DNA from: Marinomonas sp. TW1
GTDB taxonomy: Bacteria; Pseudomonadota; Gammaproteobacteria; Pseudomonadales; Marinomonadaceae
Reading direction: 5' to 3'
NCBI RefSeq assembly: GCF_001625355.1
Contig: NZ_JSEE01000011.1
Location: forward strand, 62,001 to 126,000
Length of the DNA: 64,000 nucleotides
The number at the start of each line of letters is the position of its first letter. Position 1 is the stretch's first letter. A program made the translations under genes and the position numbers. Shown here in pieces: positions 17,929 to 25,948 of the stretch. The notes under the pieces are model-generated. The model saw nothing but the letters and a program-made list of their open reading frames with translations, ran no database searches and was not told the DNA's origin.

Positions 17929-17938
17929 GGGGCATTTT
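17911..17938. terminator. Bidirectional terminator overlapping the end of the YddG-like gene
   Basis: AAAATGCCCC (17911-17920) pairs with GGGGCATTTT (17929-17938). The stop codon of the upstream gene is in the loop. It lies between convergent genes and ends both transcripts. Confidence 0.85.
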
Positions 17939-17978
17939 TGCAGACTAAGTTATTTATTGATTAAGTCATTTACTGTCG

Positions 17979-19223
17979 CTAAGCAACAGATTGAGTCACT
18001 TGCCCTAGGGTTCTTGGCATGCGCTGTAAATACGCTTCCATCTCAGCCATACCATTGGGCTGATCAACTTTCACTCCCAAATCTCGCATAGTGCTGCCCA
18101 GAGCATGCAAAGTTCGGAACAGGTTATGCTCACGACATTGCTCGCCCATTTGACCAATGCGCACTATCGGTTGCCCAAATGAACCCGCGATTTCAACTCG
18201 ATATACATCTGAAATATGATGGCAAATTTGATTAGCGGTCAATCCTTGCGGAATATTGATGCCGACGACAGAATTCAGTCGCGCTTCTGACGTAATGAAA
18301 AGCTCTAGCCCCATTCCTTCTATACCCGTCTGTAACGCTTTCGAGCAACGTAAGTGACGAGTAAATCGTTGCTCAAGTGTCTCTTCACATACCAACTTCA
18401 AGGCTTCATGAAGCGCCATGATGCCAGAAACAGGCGCGGTATAATGATAGCCGTCTTTGTGCCAGAAATTTTCAGCCAATTGCACATCAAAACACCACTG
18501 AGCAGTAGGCTGAGTACGACGTTTAATGGCCGACCAAGCCTCATCGGAAAACGCCAACAAAGACGCTCCAGGAATAGAAGACAAGCCTTTTTGACCGCCA
18601 GTAATCACCACGTCCACTTGCCACTCATCCATTTTCAACGGCATGGTACTCAAGGTACAAACCGCATCCACTACCACTAAACAACCATACGATTTCGCAA
18701 TTTTAGCGATGTCTTCCAAGGTGTGATTAAACACCGTATTAGAGGTTTCACCCTGAACCAAAGTAACCACTTTGGGACGCGTTTCTTCAATCGCTTTACG
18801 CACCCGCTCAGGGTCCGCTGCTTCATACGTTCCAACGTGTAACTCATGAACATCAGCACCAACACGAGTGGCCATCTCCGCCATACGATGGCTGAAAAAG
18901 CCATTATTAATGCATAAAATACGCTCATCTTTTTGCAGTAAATTAGCAACCGCCATTTCCATCGCCGCCGAGGCCGGCCCCGCTACGCCCAAAACCCATT
19001 CAGATTTGGTTTGAAAAACATAGCGTGCCATGGACTTAACCTGGTCAATTACTTGGGCCATGACACTTCCCAAATGATTAATCACCACAGAATTGGCCTT
19101 GGCGACGCGTTCTGGAATGGGTACAGGACCCGCCCCCATCATCAACAAAGGTTCGTGTGGCAGAATTTCATCCAAAGATTTTACTTGTGGTGGTGTCACG
19201 CCAAGAGGCGATGAAGCAGTCAT
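17979..19223 (-). CDS. Class V PLP-dependent aminotransferase (alanine/serine-glyoxylate family)
   Basis: From the ATG at 19221-19223 the protein has 414 residues; a TTG nine bases upstream is a weaker alternative start. The PLP lysine is Lys212 in the GGQKGLSS motif, and Asp186 in VVVDAVCTL should hold the cofactor ring. MGAGPVPIPERV near the start is typical of the alanine-glyoxylate, serine-glyoxylate and ureidoglycine-glyoxylate aminotransferases. The substrate cannot be fixed from sequence. No purine or photorespiration-like genes are nearby to decide. A perfect palindrome lies about 106 bases upstream. Confidence 0.85.
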   Translation of the reverse strand: MTASSPLGVTPPQVKSLDEILPHEPLLMMGAGPVPIPERVAKANSVVINHLGSVMAQVIDQVKSMARYVFQTKSEWVLGVAGPASAAMEMAVANLLQKDERILCINNGFFSHRMAEMATRVGADVHELHVGTYEAADPERVRKAIEETRPKVVTLVQGETSNTVFNHTLEDIAKIAKSYGCLVVVDAVCTLSTMPLKMDEWQVDVVITGGQKGLSSIPGASLLAFSDEAWSAIKRRTQPTAQWCFDVQLAENFWHKDGYHYTAPVSGIMALHEALKLVCEETLEQRFTRHLRCSKALQTGIEGMGLELFITSEARLNSVVGINIPQGLTANQICHHISDVYRVEIAGSFGQPIVRIGQMGEQCREHNLFRTLHALGSTMRDLGVKVDQPNGMAEMEAYLQRMPRTLGQVTQSVA

Positions 19224-19328
19224 TGAATACAACCTAATTTGTCAGAGTAAAGAAAAACAACCGCCGATTAAAAAGACGTTTTAGCAATTTAATCAGTAGA
19301 AAATCTCGTATTTTGCAATTTAACAAAA

Positions 19329-19346
19329 TATTATTTCGAAATAATA
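19329..19346. promoter_or_regulatory. 18-bp perfect palindrome upstream of the aminotransferase gene
   Basis: TATTATTTCGAAATAATA reads the same on both strands. It sits 106 bases before the aminotransferase start in a 299-base gap that otherwise shows no gene. A dimeric repressor site is plausible; the binding protein is unknown. Confidence 0.45.
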
Positions 19347-19522
19347 ACGTATTCTGCGTAACATTAAGAGACAAGAAACTGAAAAGAGTGTAATCCACCA
19401 GAGGCCAACCTTTTCGCATTAGATCTGACTTCTTTTCATGAAACCAAGCAGTTTTTTTTACTCTGCGAGAATCACGACAAGTGTGAGATAATGCCTAAAA
19501 TCTTAAATGATAAGGCTATTAT

Positions 19523-19948
19523 ATGATTACTTGTGGCGTCGAAATTAAAGGCAGTGAAGCCATCCTTTGTCTCATGTCGAAAGAAGACGGGTTATTTCAA
19601 ATTCCTGACTGTCGTCAAATCCGACTTCCCTTAAACAATCCAAATGACAGTGAAAATATCCGCAAACTGCAGTTCACTCTCAAAAAACTCTTCGAAGACT
19701 ACAAGGTCACTCAGGTCGCCATCAAAGAGCGTCCAACGAAAGGAAAATTTGCCGGTGGAGCCGTTGGATTTAAAATTGAAGCGGCACTGCAACTCATCGA
19801 CAGTGTTCAGGTGGATCTGTTTAACAGCAGCAAAATCAAAGAAACCATACAAAATAATCCATTGCCCATTCCCTTTAAAGCAACAGGATTGAAAGCCTTT
19901 CAGGAAGGCGCCTTTACGGTCGCCTATGTGGCGCTATCTCAAGACTGA
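19523..19948 (+). CDS. DUF3010 family protein
   Basis: The 141-residue cytoplasmic protein has the recognisable DUF3010 layout (MITCGVEIKGSEAILCLM; IKERPTKGKFAGGAVGFKIEA). The fold resembles RuvC/RNase H-like proteins in its opening strands (short GVEIKGSEA, later KERP), but no full catalytic set is evident to me. It is common in marine gammaproteobacteria and its function is unknown. AAGG lies before the ATG. It stands alone, with a hairpin after it. Confidence 0.85.
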   Translation: MITCGVEIKGSEAILCLMSKEDGLFQIPDCRQIRLPLNNPNDSENIRKLQFTLKKLFEDYKVTQVAIKERPTKGKFAGGAVGFKIEAALQLIDSVQVDLFNSSKIKETIQNNPLPIPFKATGLKAFQEGAFTVAYVALSQD

Positions 19949-19963
19949 TTTTTTATGCGTAAA

Positions 19964-19988
19964 GCCAGACACTAAAGCAGTGTCTGGC
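19964..19988. terminator. Perfect 10-bp hairpin between convergent genes
   Basis: GCCAGACACT and AGTGTCTGGC pair around a 5-base loop, just after the DUF3010 stop. T-runs are poor on both sides, so termination may be inefficient, but the position between convergent genes supports the call. Confidence 0.55.
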
Positions 19989-20081
19989 AAAGCATAGAAT
20001 GAACAAGACTTTTTAGATTAAGCATAAGCGATAAAGTCAAAATCCATGCTCTCTGCCTTAGAGAACACTAAGCTCAACCCA

Positions 20082-20714
20082 CTATCTGTTACCCAAAATC
20101 AGACCACCACCCAATACAATGAAAATCGTATGGTAGATTTTTGAAAATGCCTTACTGAGCCCACTTGTTTGCAATGCATTTGAAATGTTTTTAGCAAGAT
20201 AAGAGTACGCAAGATGAACCGAGATGACGATCAGACAGATAGAAGCAAACATGATCAAAAATTGCAGTGTCACTGCATGATCTGGCGATACAAACTGAGG
20301 CAAAAAAGCCGATAAAAAAATAACTGTTTTGGGATTACTTGCAGAAACGAAGAACCCGGTTTTAAAACACGACGGCACTGCCTTCTCTTCTTCTTTCTGC
20401 CCTAGTTTCTTGCCTTCCTCCTCTTTCCTTCGTTGATTCAACAATCCAGTCACGCCCAGATATATAAGATAAACTCCGCCAATCACCTTTAGGATAAAAA
20501 ACGCCATCGGCGATTTCTCTAGCATGGCTCCAGCACCACAAGCCACTAAAAGGACGATAATAGCTTGGCAGGTAAGGTTCCCAAGAATCGACAACAAAGC
20601 TTTACGATACCCATACTTAACGGCATTCTGAACCACAAAAATGACGTTTGGCCCAGGGGCCAAAGTAATGAATAAGTAGGCACAAAAAAACAAAAACCAC
20701 AGTTCAATCTTCAA
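20082..20714 (-). CDS. LysE-family amino acid exporter (RhtB type)
   Basis: The 210-residue protein has about six membrane segments and the family signature LAPGPNVIFVVQNAVKYGYR near residue 20. The start appears to be TTG, since GGGAGTG lies at the proper distance and the reading from there (MKIELWFLFFCAYLF) matches the usual family start. These proteins export homoserine, threonine, lysine or other amino acids from the cytoplasm. The cytoplasmic loop between segments 3 and 4 is strongly charged (NQRRKEEEGKKLGQKEEEK), longer than I would expect. Confidence 0.88.
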   Translation of the reverse strand: MKIELWFLFFCAYLFITLAPGPNVIFVVQNAVKYGYRKALLSILGNLTCQAIIVLLVACGAGAMLEKSPMAFFILKVIGGVYLIYLGVTGLLNQRRKEEEGKKLGQKEEEKAVPSCFKTGFFVSASNPKTVIFLSAFLPQFVSPDHAVTLQFLIMFASICLIVISVHLAYSYLAKNISNALQTSGLSKAFSKIYHTIFIVLGGGLILGNR

Positions 20715-20849
20715 AACACACTCCCTGTTATTTTTCCCAAATCATTTACGAATGTAACCGAACAACCTTCAGACTCTTAATGCCACAACTTGCGCCATAT
20801 CAGCTCACCAAAAAAACGCACTACGCTTTTTTTGCACCAAATGAGAGCG

Positions 20850-21722
20850 TTATTTTTTCCTTCCCATGATCACCAGTAGGACACCACCTAATACAATCGC
20901 GCTTGCTAAAATAAGATGTAAGCTGATGTTTTCAGCTGCAAACACCACACCGCCAAAGGTGGCAATGATGGGGACCAAAAGCTGCAAGACAGCCGCCATG
21001 GAAGCACTGATTAGAGGCAACACCGCGTACCAAAGCGCATAGCCCAACCCCGACATGACCGCACCAGATAATACGGCGAGTAAAATCCCATCAACACGGC
21101 TCTGCAACACACCAAAACAATTAATCAGAATCAGCAGTATCACCAACATCGGCAAGGTACGAACAAAATTAGAAGCCGTTGCGAACAAAGGAAAACGAGA
21201 GTTTTTACCTCGCCATGTATACAAACCCCAAGCCACTCCGGCGATAGTCATAAGCACGAAGCCAGCCAACGAAGGAGAGGTTAAAGTGGGTAACACTAAA
21301 TACACAAAACCAGAAAAAGCCAACACCAGTCCGAACCATTCAAGTCGTCCCAATGTCTGTCCGAAAAAGATGGCAAAACCAATTAAGGTTAACTGAACCG
21401 CAGCAAACAGAATCAATGCGCCCACACCGGTCGACAGTGTAATGTAGGCATAGGAGAAACCAACAGCATAGACAAACAAAGCGGCGGCTGACGCCCAGCT
21501 GCCTTCCTGCATCATACTAGGCAACGTCACCCTGCTCTTTACCAGTCGATGAATCAAGCACAATAAAATCAGAGTAATGGCACCACTCAGTAGGCGCCAA
21601 AGGGTAAAGCTCCCAGGGTCAATCAAACCATCCGCTAATGCTAAACGATTTAATATTGAATTGGCGGCAAACGCCATCAGAGCCAAAAATATCCCGACAT
21701 ACAAACGTAGCAAACTTGTCAT
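20850..21722 (-). CDS. EamA/DMT-family transporter
   Basis: The 290-residue protein has ten predicted membrane segments in two EamA halves (ANSILNRLALADGLIDPGSFTLWR; LSTGVGALILFAAVQLTLIG; AAVLQLLVPIIATFGGV). It is a drug/metabolite exporter of unknown substrate. It lies on the same strand as the LysE gene but is separated from it by 135 bases, and it is divergent from the phosphatase gene of the glucosylglycerate cassette. Confidence 0.87.
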   Translation of the reverse strand: MTSLLRLYVGIFLALMAFAANSILNRLALADGLIDPGSFTLWRLLSGAITLILLCLIHRLVKSRVTLPSMMQEGSWASAAALFVYAVGFSYAYITLSTGVGALILFAAVQLTLIGFAIFFGQTLGRLEWFGLVLAFSGFVYLVLPTLTSPSLAGFVLMTIAGVAWGLYTWRGKNSRFPLFATASNFVRTLPMLVILLILINCFGVLQSRVDGILLAVLSGAVMSGLGYALWYAVLPLISASMAAVLQLLVPIIATFGGVVFAAENISLHLILASAIVLGGVLLVIMGRKK

Positions 21723-21849
21723 CTAATTGTTTAAAACCCTAGTTAAGCTGATAAAAGGAAAGCCTACTGTCACGCACTGGCACCACATTTGCAAGACTAA
21801 CCTCAACGTCCAACAGCAATACCTTGATGGACCCACAATTGGAAACGAG

Positions 21850-22677
21850 ATGACAAGCCTATTAATTTTTACTGATCTAGATGGCACATTATTGGATCAC
21901 CACACCTACAGCTTCGAGCCAGCGAAGTCCGCTATGCTGTCTCTAAAAACCTTTGCTATACCTTGTGTCATTAATACCAGCAAAACCTTTCATGAGTTAC
22001 TTCCTCTCAGAAAAGCCTTAAACCATCTTGACCCTTTTATCGTTGAAAATGGCTCCGCCGTTTATATACCCAAAGCCCTTGAATTAGACATTCAAGAACC
22101 CTTAGAAGAAGTGGGTGATTATTGGCTAAAAGCGTTCGGCCCTAAGCGGGAAGAGCTCATAAAAATGACGAATGACCAGCAAGAGGCCTTCACCTTTCAA
22201 CGTTTTAGTGACATGAGTGTTGGCCAGCTCATTAAGTTAACTGGTTTAAACCAAGAGAATGCCAAGTTGGCGATGCAGAGGGAGTTCACTGAACCTATGG
22301 TATGGACAGACTCCAACCAAGCTCTGCAACGCTTTCGCGATTACCTAAAACCTTACGGCGTGCAAATTCAAAAAGGCGGCCGTTTCTCCCATTTAATGGG
22401 ACAAGACTGCGATAAGGCCAATGCCATGCTTTGGCTTAAAGCACTGTATCAAAGCCAGCATCTGGACGATGAACTCATTACCACCATGGCATTAGGAGAT
22501 GGCGAGAATGACATTGGCATGCTCAGTAAAGCTGATATTCCAGTCGTCATTCGCTCACCGGTTCACGCGCCACCCGAAGTACCGAATCGCAGTGATGCTT
22601 GGTTAACTGACGATTATGGCCCAAAAGGCTGGGCACAAGCCATTAACCAAGTATTAAGCAAACAAGGCATTTTATAA
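21850..22677 (+). CDS. HAD-IIB phosphatase, mannosyl/glucosyl-3-phosphoglycerate phosphatase type
   Basis: From the ATG at 21850 the protein has 275 residues, the usual length for this family; an in-frame start at 21727 would add 41 unlikely residues. The HAD motifs are clear: catalytic Asp9 and Asp11 in FTDLDGTLL, Ser/Thr in INTSKT, and the metal-binding GDGENDIGML near residue 217. It resembles mannosyl-3-phosphoglycerate phosphatase (MpgP/YedP). Because the next gene is a glucosyl-3-phosphoglycerate synthase, its substrate here is most likely glucosyl-3-phosphoglycerate, giving free glucosylglycerate. That assignment is from context. Confidence 0.85.
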   Translation: MTSLLIFTDLDGTLLDHHTYSFEPAKSAMLSLKTFAIPCVINTSKTFHELLPLRKALNHLDPFIVENGSAVYIPKALELDIQEPLEEVGDYWLKAFGPKREELIKMTNDQQEAFTFQRFSDMSVGQLIKLTGLNQENAKLAMQREFTEPMVWTDSNQALQRFRDYLKPYGVQIQKGGRFSHLMGQDCDKANAMLWLKALYQSQHLDDELITTMALGDGENDIGMLSKADIPVVIRSPVHAPPEVPNRSDAWLTDDYGPKGWAQAINQVLSKQGIL

Positions 22678-22730
22678 CCCAAGGCTCGACAAAAATAACG
22701 AACAGACATTTTACTTTCAGGAGATTAATA

Positions 22731-23957
22731 ATGGGTGACTTTCATCAAAACGGTATCATCACCACGCTTCATAATTTAGCACACCGCCCCCTTGAAGAAA
22801 TGGAGAAAGAACTTTGCGAGTTTGCTAAGACTCGTCCAATGTCACTGATTTTGCCCTGTTTGTATTCCGAGTTGGAAACAGCGGCCATGCCGAATATCAT
22901 TAAGCATCTTCAACAAGTCCCCTATTTATCAGAGATCATCATAGGCTTGGACCGCGCCACCGAAGAGCAATACCGCCATGCTTTAGAATTTTTCAGCGTG
23001 CTGCCACAAAACTATAAAGTTCTCTGGAATGACGGCCCTCGATTAAGAGAAATTGACAGTGTTTTAAAAGGCGAAAACCTCTCTCCATCTGACCCAGGTA
23101 AAGGCCGAAATGTTTGGTTCTGCATGGGATACAACCTAGCCGCCGGTAAAGCCGAATCGATCGCCATGCATGACTGTGACATCGTCACTTATGATCGCGA
23201 GTTATTAGCACGATTAATCTACCCTGTGGCCAACCCCAATTTTAACTACGAGTTCTGCAAGGGCTTTTATGCTCGTGCTGCCAATGGCAAGATGAATGGT
23301 CGAGTCAGCCGCTTGTTAGTGACGCCTTTACTTTATTCATTGAAAAAAGTCCTAGGACATCTTGATTATTTGGATTATCTCGACAGCTATCGCTATCCAT
23401 TAGCTGGGGAATTCTCCTTCCGCCGGGATGTGATGACGGACCTGCGCATCCCAAGTGACTGGGGGCTTGAGATTGGTGTATTAAGTGAAATGTATCGCAA
23501 CTATTCACCTAACCGTTTATGTCAGGTCGACATTGCCGATATTTACGATCATAAGCATCAAGATTTATCAGCCGATAACGATGATGGCGGCCTATCGAAA
23601 ATGTCCATCGACATTACCAAAGCCATTTTCCGTAAATTGGCAACCAATGGCACCATTTTCAATCAGGAAACTTTCCGTACAATAAAAGCCACCTACTTCC
23701 GCGTTGCACTGGACTTCATCGAAACTTACCGTAATGATGCTGAAATCAACGGTCTAAAACTGGACGTGCACACGGAAGAACAGGCCGTTGAATTATTTGC
23801 CAGCAACATCATGAAAGCCGGCAACCAATATTTAGAAAACCCAATGGAAACCCCGTTTATTCCAAGTTGGAATCGCGTCATCAGTGCCTTCCCTGGCGTG
23901 ATGTCACAACTGGCCGACGCAGTCGAAAAAGATATGAACGAGTTTGGTCCGAAGTAA
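22731..23957 (+). CDS. gpgS: Glucosyl-3-phosphoglycerate synthase (GT81 family)
   Basis: The 408-residue cytoplasmic glycosyltransferase has a GT-A fold. The metal-binding DCD motif is at residues 148-150 (AMHDCDIVTYD), and a glycine/arginine-rich donor site lies before it (PGKGRNVWFCMGYNLA). It would transfer glucose from a nucleotide sugar to 3-phosphoglycerate, the first step to the compatible solute glucosylglycerate. An AGGAG site precedes the ATG. The phosphatase lies 53 bases upstream and the phosphorylase 72 bases downstream. Related enzymes may use mannose; sequence alone does not settle the sugar. Confidence 0.88.
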   Translation: MGDFHQNGIITTLHNLAHRPLEEMEKELCEFAKTRPMSLILPCLYSELETAAMPNIIKHLQQVPYLSEIIIGLDRATEEQYRHALEFFSVLPQNYKVLWNDGPRLREIDSVLKGENLSPSDPGKGRNVWFCMGYNLAAGKAESIAMHDCDIVTYDRELLARLIYPVANPNFNYEFCKGFYARAANGKMNGRVSRLLVTPLLYSLKKVLGHLDYLDYLDSYRYPLAGEFSFRRDVMTDLRIPSDWGLEIGVLSEMYRNYSPNRLCQVDIADIYDHKHQDLSADNDDGGLSKMSIDITKAIFRKLATNGTIFNQETFRTIKATYFRVALDFIETYRNDAEINGLKLDVHTEEQAVELFASNIMKAGNQYLENPMETPFIPSWNRVISAFPGVMSQLADAVEKDMNEFGPK

Positions 23958-24029
23958 TCGGGCTAACCGTGTTAACTGAGTGAGCGCTACGGCGTTGTTT
24001 TCAATCACTTGAAATAGCAGGAATTCACT

Positions 24030-25787
24030 ATGGAACATGCTCCCTTGTCACAATTAGAGCAAAGGTTAATGGCGCATTTGCAGCTTCTCTACCCAACACT
24101 TGATCACAAAGAGTTGGCGAGAAAGTGTTTAGCGACCTTCTTTCTTGATCCAGCAACCGAGTCGCCTCGACCTCATAGAAACTTATGGGATCAGTCCGAC
24201 GTCATGCTGATCACGTACGCAGATACCTTGCGTAAAAAAGGCGAAGCGCCATTAGAAACCTTGCACAATTTTGTCAAAAGCAAACTGGCCTGCTGCATTT
24301 CCGCTGTTCACCTTTTGCCTTTCTTTCCCTACAGTTCCGATGACGGCTTCAGTGTAATGGATTACACCACCGTCAATCCTTCATCTGGTAACTGGGATCA
24401 TGTGTCCAACTTATCGAAAGATTTCAAAGTCATGGGGGATTTGGTCATCAACCATTGTTCAAGTCGCAGCATGTGGTTTGAAAACTATAAAGCGGGCGTC
24501 GAACCTGGTGCTACTTTTTTCTATGAAGCAGACCCAAATGCCGATTTAAGCGCCGTGGTCAGACCCAGAACGTCCCCTCTGTTACGTGAAGTAAAAACTC
24601 AAAACGGTGAAAAGCACGTTTGGTGTACCTTTAGTCATGACCAAGTGGATTTGAATTTTGAAAACCCAGATGTCTTGATCGAATTCCTGCGCATCATTCG
24701 TCTGTATTTAGAAAAAGGCATTCGCTGGTTTCGACTGGACGCGGTGGCATTTCTTTGGAAAATCCCAGGGACAACTTGCATTAACTTGCCTCAAACCCAC
24801 GAAATGATTCGTCTATTGCGTTTGATGATAGAGCATTATGCCCCTGAAGCCGTGATCATCACCGAAACCAACATTCCAAATCAGGAAAATTTAACCTACT
24901 TTGGTAACGCCAACGAAGCTCACTTGATTTACAACTTCTCCTTGCCCCCGTTGTTGATCAACAGTTTGGTCACCGGTAATTGTCATCACTTAAAACAGTG
25001 GTTGATGAGCATGCCGCCTGCCCAGCAGGGGACCACTTACCTGAACTTCATTGCTTCGCACGATGGCATAGGTTTGCGCCCAACAGAAGGTTTGTTGTCA
25101 GAATGGGAATTGGAAACACTGATAAACACCATGAAGCGTTTTGGTGGCAAACTCAGCTCACGCACCACACCAAAAGGTGAAGCCAAACCATACGAAATCA
25201 ACATCAGCTTGTGGGATGCCTTATCAGGTTCCGCGCACCAAGGGCCAGACCAATGGCAGTTTGCTCGTTTCCTTTGCGCTGCTGGTGTAATGATGGCGCT
25301 AGAAGGCGTTCCCGCGTTTTATGTTCACAGTCTTTTTGGGACAGAAAATGACTTTGAACGGGTCGATAATACGGGGCACTTCCGTTCGATCAATCGCCAT
25401 ATTTGGGACATGGATGAATTAGATCACGCGCTGAATACACCGACGCACCATCAAAAAGTCTTTAACAGTGTCACCAACTTGCTAAAAGTGCGTCGCGCTC
25501 AACCAGCTTTTCACCCCAATGCTACGCAATACATTTTGCACATGGGGGAAAACCTCTTTGCTTTTTGGCGCCAAAGCTTAGACAGACGACAAAGCCTCTT
25601 TGCGGTATACAACATGACAGATCAGCCACAACACTTTAATTTGTCAGAGTTAAATCTAATTGCAACGGACATTTGGACAGATCTTGTTTCGGAACAGGTA
25701 TATGAAGATCATCTGGGTAAAGTCACCCTAATGCCTTATCAATTTGTTTGGTTGGCTAACAAGAAGGGTAAAATCAAAGACGATTAA
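24030..25787 (+). CDS. GH13_18 sugar phosphorylase, probable glucosylglycerate phosphorylase
   Basis: The 585-residue protein belongs to the sucrose-phosphorylase-like branch of glycoside hydrolase family 13. The catalytic triad is visible: nucleophile Asp237 (RWFRLDAVA), acid/base Glu279 (IITETN) and Asp345 (ASHDGIGLR). This branch includes sucrose, sucrose-6-phosphate and glucosylglycerate phosphorylases. Placement after gpgS and the phosphatase points to glucosylglycerate, split by phosphate into glucose 1-phosphate and glycerate. It would let the cell recover carbon when salt stress ends. Sucrose phosphorylase cannot be excluded. Confidence 0.85.
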   Translation: MEHAPLSQLEQRLMAHLQLLYPTLDHKELARKCLATFFLDPATESPRPHRNLWDQSDVMLITYADTLRKKGEAPLETLHNFVKSKLACCISAVHLLPFFPYSSDDGFSVMDYTTVNPSSGNWDHVSNLSKDFKVMGDLVINHCSSRSMWFENYKAGVEPGATFFYEADPNADLSAVVRPRTSPLLREVKTQNGEKHVWCTFSHDQVDLNFENPDVLIEFLRIIRLYLEKGIRWFRLDAVAFLWKIPGTTCINLPQTHEMIRLLRLMIEHYAPEAVIITETNIPNQENLTYFGNANEAHLIYNFSLPPLLINSLVTGNCHHLKQWLMSMPPAQQGTTYLNFIASHDGIGLRPTEGLLSEWELETLINTMKRFGGKLSSRTTPKGEAKPYEINISLWDALSGSAHQGPDQWQFARFLCAAGVMMALEGVPAFYVHSLFGTENDFERVDNTGHFRSINRHIWDMDELDHALNTPTHHQKVFNSVTNLLKVRRAQPAFHPNATQYILHMGENLFAFWRQSLDRRQSLFAVYNMTDQPQHFNLSELNLIATDIWTDLVSEQVYEDHLGKVTLMPYQFVWLANKKGKIKDD

Positions 25788-25859
25788 GAGACGACTAAGT
25801 CCCTCATGAATGCAGATTAAACGTAAAACATACGTCACGCTGCACTCCAACAACCTCAT

Positions 25860-25898
25860 AAAAATGCGACCGTATGATGTCATAAGGTCGCATTTTTT
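25860..25898. terminator. Bidirectional terminator after the phosphorylase gene
   Basis: AAAATGCGACC (25861-25871) pairs with GGTCGCATTTT (25886-25896), flanked by A and T runs. It lies between convergent genes. Confidence 0.88.
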
Positions 25899-25948
25899 AT
25901 CACGAGAGAATCAATACCAGACGTTTCTACAAAACAAGTAGATCAGTC

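Noticed and set aside
19234..19419. Minus-strand open frame of 61 codons in the gap before the aminotransferase
   Set aside because: It is AT-rich, hydrophobic by composition, has no ribosome site and covers the palindrome.
21727..21849. N-terminal extension of the HAD phosphatase
   Set aside because: The 41 extra residues have no match to the family start. The ATG at 21850 gives the normal length and places DLDGT at residues 9-13.
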